Assembly (NCBI GenBank): GCA_021800195.1
Contig: JAJYZE010000002.1
Coordinates: forward strand, 1 to 33,661
Origin: Acidobacteriota bacterium
GTDB taxonomy: Bacteria > Acidobacteriota > Terriglobia > Terriglobales > Acidobacteriaceae
Length of the DNA: 33,661 bases
Direction of reading: 5' to 3'
The position numbers were made by a program, and so were the translations under genes. Positions 25,316 to 33,241 of the stretch are shown one piece after another (the stretch's first letter is position 1; each line of letters begins with the position of its first letter). Below the pieces are notes generated by a model. The model saw only the letters and a program-made list of their open reading frames with translations. It was not told where the DNA came from and ran no database searches.

Positions 25316-27067
25316 ATGTCGCAACATAACCACCGCCACAACGGCGGCTTTCACGGCCAAGGATACATGCCGAGATTCTCTTCTCGGCTCGAGAAGTCTC
25401 CAGAAGAGAGCCCGCTGCAAGAATCGCGCGGGGAACCGAGCCATCTGAATCATCATGCCGGACATGATGCCGAAGGGTTCGATCTGACGCGGGCTGCGCT
25501 GGAGGAGATGCACGCCGCAGGTTTTCGGCCCGAGTTCGGAGACGGGGTGGATGCGCAGATGGCCGAGATCGAGCGGCTTGCGGCGCAGGTTGGGGTGAGT
25601 CAGGGCGAATTGGGGAGCCGGGCTGGAGTTCTGGATCTGCGCGCGTTGGGGTGGTCCTCCATTGACAACGATCTTTCCATGGACCTGGATCAGATCGAGG
25701 TTGCCGAGCGCGTAGCGGGCGGAATCCGGTTGCGCGTAGCGATTGGAGATGTCGCCTCCATGGTGACATTGGACTCCCCCATCGACCAGCACGCTCGCGC
25801 TCAGACACAGACGATCTATACGGCGGTGAAGAACTTTCCTATGCTTCCGCTAGCGCTATCCACGGGTTTGACCAGCTTGAACGAAGCCGGCGACCGGCAG
25901 GCTATCGTCATGACGTTTACGGTAGGGCCGGATGGAGAGACGAGCGATGAGAGCGTGTCCGTGGCTCTGGTAAGAAACCGAGCGCAATTGGCCTACTCCC
26001 GGGTGGGACCATGGCTGGAGAGATCGGTTGCCGGGGTGCAAGACCACGATGTAATGAGCCTGCGGTCAGACAGCGCGAGGATGCACTCGGCCGATGCCAG
26101 CCTGAGCGGCCCCTCCAGCTCTTCTCAAGGGGCCGAGTTGGGCACCAACTGGCTCGTGGAACAGTTGCGCTTGCAGGATGAGGCGGCGCAGGCGCTGCAC
26201 GCCGCGCGGGTGAAGCGAGGGGCACTCGAGTTCCATCGCGCCGAGGCGGATCCCGTGGTGATAGACGGCCGAGTGATCGCTGTCCATGAGGTGATTCAGA
26301 ATCGCGCCATGAATCTGATTGAAGACCTGATGGTCGCGGCCAATGGGGTGATGGCCAGAGCCCTGCGCAAAGGCGGCCGGAGCGGCTTGCAGCGCGTGGT
26401 GAAGGTCCCGGAGCGGTGGGACCGGATTGTGGCCCTGGTGGCCGAACATGGAACGCGCCTGCCGGCGGCGCCGGATTCAGTCGCACTCAACAGTTTTCTG
26501 CAAGAGCAGCGCGAGACCGACTCCCTTCACTATCCGGATCTGGCGGTGGCGGTGATCAAGCTGATGGGGCCTGGAGAGTACATGCTGATGAGGGCGGATG
26601 ATGACCCGACCGGACATTTTGGGCTCGCGGCGCGCGACTACACCCACTCCACAGCGCCCAACCGCAGGTTTCCGGATCTTGTGACGCAGCGGATTCTGCA
26701 CGCAATGATGCGCTCCGAACCTGCGCCCTACCGCGATGATGACCTGGCTGCGATTGCCGCGCATTGCAATGTGGCTGACAGCACACTGCGCAAGATTGAG
26801 CGAAGGATGCAGAAGCGCGTAGCTGCTGTGGCAATGGCTGGACGGATTGGCGAGGTCTTCAACGGAGTGGTGACCGGCAAGAGCGATAAGGGTGTCTTTG
26901 TGCGCGTGATTCACCCTCCGTTCGAGGGCCGCGTGATTCAGGGCGAAGATGGACTTGATGTGGGAGACAAGGTGACGGTGAAGTTGCTGCACACCGATCC
27001 GGCACGAGCCTTTATCGACCTTGCCAAGGTGGGTATGCGAAGCGTGAATCGGAGTCCAAGAGGCTGA
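25316..27067 (+). CDS. RNB-domain ribonuclease (RNase II/R family) with C-terminal S1 domain
   Basis: This is a 3'-5' exoribonuclease of the RNase II superfamily (583 residues). The N-terminal cold-shock domains of E. coli RNase II/R are absent; in their place is a His/Gln-rich leader and a helical segment. The RNB core carries the active-site run I116-D-N-D-L-S-M-D123-L-D125-Q126. Compared with E. coli RNase II this retains equivalents of D201, D207 and D209, but the D210 position is Gln. Farther on are TAVKNFPMLP, RDYTHSTAPNRRFPDL with its catalytic-site Arg, and an S1 fold at the end (GVVTGKSDKGVFVRVI). ATG 25316 has no ribosome binding site but has a TACTCT box 7 bases upstream; ATG 25367 with AAGGA is an alternative. 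Role: RNA turnover, probably of structured or stable RNAs. Confidence 0.9.
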   Translation: MSQHNHRHNGGFHGQGYMPRFSSRLEKSPEESPLQESRGEPSHLNHHAGHDAEGFDLTRAALEEMHAAGFRPEFGDGVDAQMAEIERLAAQVGVSQGELGSRAGVLDLRALGWSSIDNDLSMDLDQIEVAERVAGGIRLRVAIGDVASMVTLDSPIDQHARAQTQTIYTAVKNFPMLPLALSTGLTSLNEAGDRQAIVMTFTVGPDGETSDESVSVALVRNRAQLAYSRVGPWLERSVAGVQDHDVMSLRSDSARMHSADASLSGPSSSSQGAELGTNWLVEQLRLQDEAAQALHAARVKRGALEFHRAEADPVVIDGRVIAVHEVIQNRAMNLIEDLMVAANGVMARALRKGGRSGLQRVVKVPERWDRIVALVAEHGTRLPAAPDSVALNSFLQEQRETDSLHYPDLAVAVIKLMGPGEYMLMRADDDPTGHFGLAARDYTHSTAPNRRFPDLVTQRILHAMMRSEPAPYRDDDLAAIAAHCNVADSTLRKIERRMQKRVAAVAMAGRIGEVFNGVVTGKSDKGVFVRVIHPPFEGRVIQGEDGLDVGDKVTVKLLHTDPARAFIDLAKVGMRSVNRSPRG

Positions 27068-27320
27068 GGGTAGCATGATCGTGCGCTGAGCGAGGGATGA
27101 TGAGGCCGATCGCCGGAAGCAGGCTTGGCGACCATGGGAACCCGATTTGGGCTCAGAGCTTCACTTCCGTGCAGCCTTCCTCGCGCGGCAGCGGATCCTG
27201 GCAGTCTTCAGCGGATCTGGAACCTAATTGCGGGCCGTCCCATCCCCTCCCAAGTGGATAGGCTGCGCCACTTGCTCTGCGGGATACCCAAGAGGTCGGG
27301 AGATGCTATAACCTTTCCCT

Positions 27321-28610
27321 ATGAGTTCAGCTTCCTTCGCAGCTTCCGCGCCGTTTACCCTGCTTCCCTTTGAAAAGAAATTGGATCGCCTCGCGGAGAT
27401 AGCCGTCCGCGTCGGGGTGGGTCTGCAACCGGAGCAGGAGTTGGTGATCACTGCGCCGATAGAAGCCCAACCGCTGGTCCGCCGCATCACCGAGCAAGCC
27501 TATAAGGCCGGCGCGAAGCTGGTGACTACCTTCTATGCTGACGACGCCGCGAGCCTTGCCCGCTACCAATACGCACCTGACACCAGCTTTGATTACGCAC
27601 CTGCCTGGTACTTTGACGCCCTGGCGACCGCCTACCGCTCCAACGCCGCCCGCATGGGCATCACCGGGGCTGACCCGGCTCTGCTGGCCGGGCAGGATCC
27701 GGCTCTGGTCTCTCGCGCCAACGCCGCCGCATCCCGGGCCTATAAGCCGGCCATGGACCTGATCACGCGCTTTGCCATCAACTGGACCATCGTCGCCGCG
27801 GCAACTCCCGCCTGGGCCTCCCTGGTCTTCCCCAATGATTCTCCGGAGCGTGCCCTGGCCAACCTGTGGGAGGCGATCTTCCATACCTCGCGAATCACCG
27901 GTGAAGATCCCATTGAGGACTGGAGAAGACATAACGCCAACATCAGCCGGCGCGTCGGCCTGCTGAATAGCAAGCGCTACCGCGCGTTACGCTTCTTTAC
28001 CTCGGCAGATGCTCCCCATGGCGGAACCGATCTTACCGTTGGGCTGGCCGATGATCATCTGTGGTGTGGCGGGGGAGCCACAGCCGCCAATGGTGTCTAC
28101 TGCAACCCCAACATTCCTACCGAAGAGTGTTTCACCACGCCTCACAAAGACCGTGTTAACGGCCATGTGGCCGCTTCCAAGCCGCTCTCCCACCAGGGCA
28201 CGCTGATCGAGGGCATCCACTGCACCTTTGAGGACGGTCGTATTGTGGCCGCCGGCGCCAGCGCCGGAGAAGAAGCACTCAAGAAGCTGATTGCAACCGA
28301 CGAAGGAGCATCCCGGCTGGGCGAGGTCGCCCTGGTTCCCCACAACTCCCCCATCGCCCAATCGGGCATTCTGTTCTGGAACACTCTGTTTGACGAAAAC
28401 GCCGCCAGCCATATCGCACTGGGGCAGGCTTACTCCACCTGCCTGATCGGGGGTGAGTCGATGGACAAGCAGCAGCTCTCGGCGCTTGGAGCCAACCAGA
28501 GCTTGATTCACGTCGACTGGATGATCGGAGGAGCTGCCATGAACGTGGATGGCCTGAGCGTCAATGGCGCCGCGGAGCCCCTGATGCGCAACGGCGACTG
28601 GGTCTCCTGA
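27321..28610 (+). CDS. M29 family metallo-aminopeptidase
   Basis: The protein (429 residues) matches the M29 aminopeptidase family (AmpS/aminopeptidase T), which cleaves N-terminal residues using two metal ions. Family features are LTVGLADDHLWCGGG, NIPTEECFTTP with E268/E269 as metal ligands, SPIAQSGILFWNTLFDENAASHIALGQAY carrying a second Glu/His pair, and IHVDWMIG near the end with the His and Asp ligands. It is somewhat longer than usual (370-415), through an Ala-rich N-terminal tail of about 15 residues. There is no Shine-Dalgarno sequence; TATAAC at 27307-27312, 8 bases before ATG, suggests a leaderless transcript. It is convergent with dapB, the stop codons only 14 bases apart with no visible terminator between them. 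Confidence 0.9.
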   Translation: MSSASFAASAPFTLLPFEKKLDRLAEIAVRVGVGLQPEQELVITAPIEAQPLVRRITEQAYKAGAKLVTTFYADDAASLARYQYAPDTSFDYAPAWYFDALATAYRSNAARMGITGADPALLAGQDPALVSRANAAASRAYKPAMDLITRFAINWTIVAAATPAWASLVFPNDSPERALANLWEAIFHTSRITGEDPIEDWRRHNANISRRVGLLNSKRYRALRFFTSADAPHGGTDLTVGLADDHLWCGGGATAANGVYCNPNIPTEECFTTPHKDRVNGHVAASKPLSHQGTLIEGIHCTFEDGRIVAAGASAGEEALKKLIATDEGASRLGEVALVPHNSPIAQSGILFWNTLFDENAASHIALGQAYSTCLIGGESMDKQQLSALGANQSLIHVDWMIGGAAMNVDGLSVNGAAEPLMRNGDWVS

Positions 28611-28624
28611 GCGTTCGATGAGCG

Positions 28625-29329
28625 TTAGAGTCTGCCGAAGATCTCCTGAATGTCATGGACGCCGACGTGTGTGGCCAGCCACTCCGCGGCGCGGATAGCC
28701 CCTTCCGCAAAGGGACGGCGGGAGTTCGACTCGTGGGTCAGGATGATTCGATCGACGGCTCCCGTGGCGATGAGCGAGTGGATGCCCTCGACATCTCCGG
28801 TGCGGTGCGAGGCGATGGGAACCAGATTGTTCGTACTCGCCGGAAGGCCGTCAACGGCGCGGAGAACAGCGTCGCGCAGCGTGATCGCGGTGCCGCTGGG
28901 CGCGTCTAGCTTGCTGACGTGGTGGGTTTCGGAGATGCTGAAGCTATAGCCGGAGTCCTTGAGCAGGGAGGCCATCTCCCGCCCGAGCTTGAGCATCATC
29001 TGCATGCCGATGGAGAAGTTGGTACCGAAGACCAGAGGCGTGCCATGCTTCTCCGCCAGAGAGCGCATCTCAGGCAGGTGGTCGTACCATCCGGTGGTGC
29101 CCACCACCATGCGCAGGCCATGGGAGAGGCAGGCGCGCATGTTGGCCGCCACTGCGTCTGGGGTGGTGAAGTCGATGGCGGCGTCAAAGCTTCGCAGAAG
29201 ATCAGGAGTAAGGGCTCTGGCGCCCGCGTTTTCCGCCGCCGCCAGGACTCGGACCGTGTGGTTTCGCTCTGCGGCCAGCTCGGCAACGAGCCTTCCCGTC
29301 TTTCCAGCACCTAGAACAAGGATGCGCAT
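28625..29329 (-). CDS. dapB: 4-hydroxy-tetrahydrodipicolinate reductase
   Basis: DapB reduces hydroxy-tetrahydrodipicolinate with NAD(P)H in the lysine/diaminopimelate pathway. The protein (234 residues) has the N-terminal nucleotide-binding GAGKTGRL, the mid-domain VVGTTGWYDHL, and the substrate site ETHHVSKLDAPSGTA with H136, H137 and K140; these are diagnostic. It is shorter than E. coli DapB (273) mainly in the Rossmann region, as in several thermophile and acidobacterial versions. ATG 29329 is used; the frame is open to 29419 but the extra 30 residues (Pro/Arg/Gln-rich) do not resemble the family. No ribosome binding site is present; TACACT lies 6 bases upstream. It follows lysC by a 534-base gap on the same strand. 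Confidence 0.94.
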   Translation of the reverse strand: MRILVLGAGKTGRLVAELAAERNHTVRVLAAAENAGARALTPDLLRSFDAAIDFTTPDAVAANMRACLSHGLRMVVGTTGWYDHLPEMRSLAEKHGTPLVFGTNFSIGMQMMLKLGREMASLLKDSGYSFSISETHHVSKLDAPSGTAITLRDAVLRAVDGLPASTNNLVPIASHRTGDVEGIHSLIATGAVDRIILTHESNSRRPFAEGAIRAAEWLATHVGVHDIQEIFGRL

Positions 29330-29335
29330 GGGGTT

Positions 29336-29341
29336 AGTGTA
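29336..29341 (-). promoter_or_regulatory. TANNNT box 6 bases before dapB
   Basis: On the minus strand TACACT is followed after 6 bases (AACCCC) by the dapB ATG, with no Shine-Dalgarno sequence. It fits a leaderless -10 box; no good -35 hexamer is seen at 17-18 bases. Confidence 0.4.
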
Positions 29342-29433
29342 GACCGTCAGCGGATTGGACCGCTGACGTGGCCGGTGAGAATCAGGCTGCTGCGGGCGGA
29401 TATCGCCAGTGGGGCACATTGCTATCAGGCGGC

Positions 29434-29451
29434 TTCCCGCCCGGGCGGGAA
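29434..29451. repeat. 18-bp perfect GC-rich palindrome
   Basis: TTCCCGCCCGGGCGGGAA is its own reverse complement. As RNA it forms a 7-bp stem with a minimal loop; as DNA it is a symmetric site for a dimeric protein. It is 105 bases upstream of dapB and about 410 bases downstream of lysC on the minus strand. A T-run does not follow on either strand. Confidence 0.65.
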
Positions 29452-29863
29452 GGGACCGGCCCTCCTGCTAAGGCTTCGGTCGAAAAATAACGTAACCCCC
29501 GCCCTTGTCTGCTTCCCATCTGAGCCTGGCGGCTTTCAGCGAGCGCTCCGCGCTCCCTTGTTCTCGGAACTCCTCGGACTCTGTCCGCTCCCCGTTTGGA
29601 AAGTGCAAGTAGAACCAGTTCCCGTTTTCCCTTTGGCAAAGCGGCGAGGGTCAAGAAAAGTTACAAAAGGTGCTCATCAGACGAGGATAGATTGCTCTCG
29701 GCTTTTTCACCAAGTCCCGTCAGCACGGTATTCACGTCCCGACCTCCCTGCCCGACGGGCCGGGCTGTAGCCTCTCGTGTGGCTTCCCGAGAGGAGACCG
29801 GAGCTTTGGGGGTGTCTTTCGGATCGTCAAAAAACTGAGCCAGGCAAGCTGGGGTCGATGTCG

Positions 29864-31306
29864 CTAGGCGTTCGCAGACAGGGAGTGAGGTTCGACGTCG
29901 AAGATCATGGGATCGGGGTTGGAGAAAAACTTCCGGTGCAAGGAGCGGAGAGCTTCGTCCACATCTTCTTCATTGATCATGAAGCTCATATTGATCTCGC
30001 TGGCGCCCTGAGAAATCATGCGGACGTTGATGTGGGAGATCGAGGAGAAGACTTGGCCGGAGATGCCCGCCTGACCGCGGATGTCTTCGCCTACCAGGCA
30101 GACCAGCGCCTTGTTGCCCTCATATTTGACGTCGGCGATCTTCCGCAACTCCGTGCAGATCGCCGGAAGAGCCTCGCGGGAGTCGACGGTGACGGAGACG
30201 GAGATCTCAGAGGTGGAGACCATGTCAATGGCGCACTGATGCTTGTCAAAAACATCGAAGATAGATTTGAGGAAGCCATGGGCCAGGAGCATGCGGCTGG
30301 CCACGATGTCGATGATGGTGAGCTTCTTTTTGACCGCAATGGATTTGAAGGGGCTGCTGCAAGGGGGCGGCGTGGCCGTGATCCGGGTGCCCTCATTCTC
30401 GGCGTTGCGGCTGTTGAGAACGTGGACCGGAATGTTCTTCTGAACCGCAGGGAGAATGGTGGCCGGGTGCAGGACTTTGGCCCCGAAGTAGGCCAACTCG
30501 GCTGCCTCTTCAAAGCTGATGGTCTTCACGCGCAGGGCCTCGGGGACGATGCGCGGGTCGGCGGTCATGATGCCGTCGACATCGGTCCAGATCTCAATGG
30601 CGCCGGCGTGCAGTCCGCCGCCGACCAAGGCTCCGGTATAGTCTGAGCCGCCGCGGCCCAGCGTGGTGGTGATTCCATTGCAGGAGCCGATGAAGCCCCC
30701 CATGACGGGAACTTGCCGGCGTTCGACCAGGGGAAGGACGCGCTCAAGGAGCGCAACCCGGATCGCCTCCTCCTGCGGAGCCGCCTTACCGTGGTGGCTA
30801 TCGGTGAAGATGACCGTCCGCGCATCAACGTGAACGCTGGGAAGCGACTGCTCTAAGAAGGCGGCCGAGACCAGTAGCGAGGAGATCCGTTCGCCAAAGC
30901 TGACCACGTTGTCCGAGGAGCGGGCCGTGAGCTCGCCAACCGCCGCGATGCCGCGGAGGAGGTCGTCCAGGGCATCAAACTCATGATGGATGTTGAGCTG
31001 CAGCAAATTGAGGCGGTCGCCATGGCCGCCGGAGTTGGTGAACAACTCCGCCGCGGTGTTGAGATGGCGCGTACGCAGACTGTCAGAGAGCTGCAGCGCC
31101 TCTTCCCGCGCGTTACGGCCGGAGGCGGCGGCGGCGGCCAGCAACGTGTCCGTAACCCTGGCCATGGCGGAGACGACCACGATCGGGCTCAGACCTTTGC
31201 GCCTGCGGCCGGCGACAATGGCGGTGGTGCGGCGGATGGCGTCCGCATCTTCCACTGAGGTGCCACCAAACTTCATGACGACGATTTGACGGCGCGGCGT
31301 GCTCAT
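29864..31306 (-). CDS. lysC: Aspartate kinase
   Basis: Aspartate kinase phosphorylates aspartate, the first step toward lysine, methionine and threonine. The protein (480 residues) begins with VVMKFGGTSVEDADAIRR, the family signature (K12 in KFGGTSV). The kinase core continues to about residue 300 with LGRGGSDYTGAL and WTDVDGIMTADPR; two ACT domains follow (about 320-395 and 400-475), the usual feedback sites for amino-acid binding. No homoserine dehydrogenase domain is attached, so it is monofunctional, close to the LysC-III type. The start ATG at 31306 has GAGGA 8 bases upstream. It lies 130 bases behind asd on the same strand, so asd and lysC are likely one transcript. Antisense frames inside this gene (for example 29777-30646 on the plus strand) are codon-bias artefacts. 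Confidence 0.96.
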   Translation of the reverse strand: MSTPRRQIVVMKFGGTSVEDADAIRRTTAIVAGRRRKGLSPIVVVSAMARVTDTLLAAAAASGRNAREEALQLSDSLRTRHLNTAAELFTNSGGHGDRLNLLQLNIHHEFDALDDLLRGIAAVGELTARSSDNVVSFGERISSLLVSAAFLEQSLPSVHVDARTVIFTDSHHGKAAPQEEAIRVALLERVLPLVERRQVPVMGGFIGSCNGITTTLGRGGSDYTGALVGGGLHAGAIEIWTDVDGIMTADPRIVPEALRVKTISFEEAAELAYFGAKVLHPATILPAVQKNIPVHVLNSRNAENEGTRITATPPPCSSPFKSIAVKKKLTIIDIVASRMLLAHGFLKSIFDVFDKHQCAIDMVSTSEISVSVTVDSREALPAICTELRKIADVKYEGNKALVCLVGEDIRGQAGISGQVFSSISHINVRMISQGASEINMSFMINEEDVDEALRSLHRKFFSNPDPMIFDVEPHSLSANA

Positions 31307-31436
31307 GAAATCCGTCCTCTCGCAACTCCTCCAGAACAGGCACGCCGGCCTCCCTCAACGGGAAGCAAGCTGAGCAGCAAGACGAAGGCACAGCTCGGCG
31401 TCGAGCAGCGGCGGTCTGCAGAAAAGGCGTCGAGGC

Positions 31437-32594
31437 TCATACGGATATCAGCTCCGCGGAGGCATTTCCAGATCCGACAGGGGGAAAATCGCGAAAATCG
31501 AACTTGCCCAGGACGGCCAGAATCTCGGCGTTGAGAACGGCGGCGCCGGCGGCGCCGCGTATGGTGTTGTGCGAGAACAGGGTGAACTTCCAATCAAACA
31601 GGTTGCAGGGGCGGAGACGGCCGACCGTAGCGGTCATACCGTTGCCTCGCATCAGGTCCAGGCGCGGCTGCGGGCGGGCGTCTTCAGGGGCGTATTCGAC
31701 CGGGAAGAGAGGAGCGGAAGGAAGATGAAGCCCATTGAATCCTTTGCCGCTGAGCGGCTGAAACTCCCGCCAGGCCTCTAGAATCTGCTCCCGGGTAGCA
31801 GGCTTCCGCAGCTTGATGCTGACGCACTCGGTGTGGCCCTCCAACACGGGGACACGGTTGCAGTGCGCAGAGACCGTGATGGGCGCGGGTTGGAAGCCTG
31901 AGCTGGTTGCCGAACCGAGCAGCTTGGCCACCTCCTCCTGTAGCTTCTCCTCCTCATTCTTGATATACGGAATGACATTGGCGAGGATATCCAGCGAGGG
32001 CACGCCGGGGTAGCCCGCGCCGCTGACGGCTTGCATGGTGGAGACAAAAAGCTTTTCGATGCCGAAGTGAGCCTCCAAGGGAGCCAGGGGAAGCACCAGA
32101 CCGATGGCGCTGCAGTTCGGATTGGTGACGATGTAGCCGCCCGAAGGCCCGCCGTTTGTTTGGTCCTTTGACCTCCGGCGAGTAGGTTGCTGCTCAAGAA
32201 TGGCCAGGTGCCCCAGATTGACCTCGGGAACGACGAGCGGTACGTCGGAAGCCATGCGGAAGGCAGAGGAGTTGGAGATGACGGCGCAGCCGGCGGCGGC
32301 AAAGAGCGGCTCCAGTTCTCGCGCGACAGGGGCGTCTACCGAGGAGAAGAGAATGCGAGGAAGACCAGGACCTGCGGTCGAAGGAGTGTTGGGCTGCAGG
32401 ACCATGTTGGCGATTCGTTGCGGCAGCGGGGTATCCAGACGCCAGGCGCAGGCCTCGCCATAGGTCTTGCCGGCGCTGCGGTCGCTGGCTGCCAGCCATG
32501 CGATATGAAACCAGGGATGATTCTCCAGAAGCTGGATGAAGCGCTGCCCCACCATGCCGGTAGCGCCAAGAATTCCGACGTCTCTTCGTTCCAT
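31437..32594 (-). CDS. asd: Aspartate-semialdehyde dehydrogenase, archaeal/fungal type
   Basis: This enzyme reduces aspartyl phosphate to the semialdehyde. The protein (385 residues) has the NADP-binding GATGMVGQRF (10-19) and the catalytic C161 in YIVTNPNCSAIGL. Phosphate- and substrate-binding segments include AVSGAGYPG and RVPVLEGHTECVS, with the later His in that region as the acid/base residue. Sequence style and length (about 360-385) match the archaeal/fungal branch rather than the E. coli one (367, with FVGGNCTV). A charged insertion of about 10 residues (QQPTRRRSKDQTNGG) just before the active-site strand looks longer than in relatives. No ribosome binding site; TATTCT lies 6 bases before ATG 32594. 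It precedes lysC, the next or previous enzyme of the pathway. Confidence 0.95.
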   Translation of the reverse strand: MERRDVGILGATGMVGQRFIQLLENHPWFHIAWLAASDRSAGKTYGEACAWRLDTPLPQRIANMVLQPNTPSTAGPGLPRILFSSVDAPVARELEPLFAAAGCAVISNSSAFRMASDVPLVVPEVNLGHLAILEQQPTRRRSKDQTNGGPSGGYIVTNPNCSAIGLVLPLAPLEAHFGIEKLFVSTMQAVSGAGYPGVPSLDILANVIPYIKNEEEKLQEEVAKLLGSATSSGFQPAPITVSAHCNRVPVLEGHTECVSIKLRKPATREQILEAWREFQPLSGKGFNGLHLPSAPLFPVEYAPEDARPQPRLDLMRGNGMTATVGRLRPCNLFDWKFTLFSHNTIRGAAGAAVLNAEILAVLGKFDFRDFPPVGSGNASAELISV

Positions 32595-32600
32595 CTCTCA

Positions 32601-32606
32601 AGAATA
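32601..32606 (-). promoter_or_regulatory. TANNNT box 6 bases before asd
   Basis: On the minus strand TATTCT is followed after 6 bases (TGAGAG) by the asd ATG. A weak purine run abuts the start codon but is too close to serve as a normal ribosome binding site, so a leaderless start is plausible. Confidence 0.4.
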
Positions 32607-32801
32607 ACAAGACCGGGCAGTGGAAGATAACAGAACCGGAACAGTGCGAGGTCAAGGCTGGGATAGAAGGTACGGCTCGGCCGGGCGCGGGTTCTCCGGC
32701 TGGCTCGGGATGCGAGCCTTCCCTGCAGACAGAGGTCTAGCTGGCCGCGATGGAGCCAGGTCCGGGCAGGGCTACCGGGAGACACCCTGAGCGCCTGCAT
32801 C

Positions 32802-33113
32802 TCACTCGGTGTAATTGACCCGGTGCCGGGTGTAAGCCTGGGAGCCGCCACCGCCCCAGGCGCAGACCAAAGCGACTGCGTGAATCAAGAACCAGAGGCT
32901 GATGCCTTGATCCGCATAGATCCAGAACAGGATGAGCAGACGCGGGACCAGTAGCATAACGATCACCGGGATGACGCCCACCACGGATGGAATGTAGCGC
33001 GCCATGTCATGTTGCATCCATGCAACGGCGATGCAGATGCGCGGTAGAAACAGAGAAAGAATCAGAAACCAGAGAGGAATGGCGTGCGTCGCGAGGTTCA
33101 GATGGATGGTCAT
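32802..33113 (-). CDS. Hypothetical small integral membrane protein
   Basis: The protein (103 residues) contains three hydrophobic helices: about 10-32 (HAIPLWFLILSLFLPRICIA), 42-66 (YIPSVVGVIPVIVMLLVPRL) and 73-90 (WFLIHAVALVCAWGGG). The ends are charged and short. I do not recognise the family. The clean membrane pattern and the open frame bounded by plausible signals make it likely to be real, but there is no good ribosome binding site. It lies between asd and the cupredoxin-like gene, all on the minus strand, and could be co-transcribed with either. Confidence 0.6.
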   Translation of the reverse strand: MTIHLNLATHAIPLWFLILSLFLPRICIAVAWMQHDMARYIPSVVGVIPVIVMLLVPRLLILFWIYADQGISLWFLIHAVALVCAWGGGGSQAYTRHRVNYTE

Positions 33114-33241
33114 GGAAGAAATAGCTCCGGAGCGTCAGACGCAGGCTGTGCCGCGCAGACGAATTTTCGAACTGCAAGAACGAGACCCGAATTCTCTTCG
33201 ACCGAAGCGAAGCGGCGCTTGATCGACTTATGGAGCTGGGC

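Larger units (their letters stand above)
29330..29863. other. Gap between lysC and dapB
   Basis: No gene is supported in these 534 bases. They hold an 18-base palindrome (29434-29451), an imperfect CTCTCG/CGAGAG pair near 29773-29797, and the dapB start box. The spacing suggests that dapB has its own promoter rather than depending on lysC. Confidence 0.45.

Noticed and set aside
24683-25792. 369-codon minus-strand frame across the outer-membrane protein and RNB genes
   Set aside because: It overlaps two supported genes on the other strand and has no recognisable domains; it is a codon-bias shadow.
29777-30646. 289-codon plus-strand frame opposite lysC
   Set aside because: It is antisense to a gene with clear aspartate kinase motifs.
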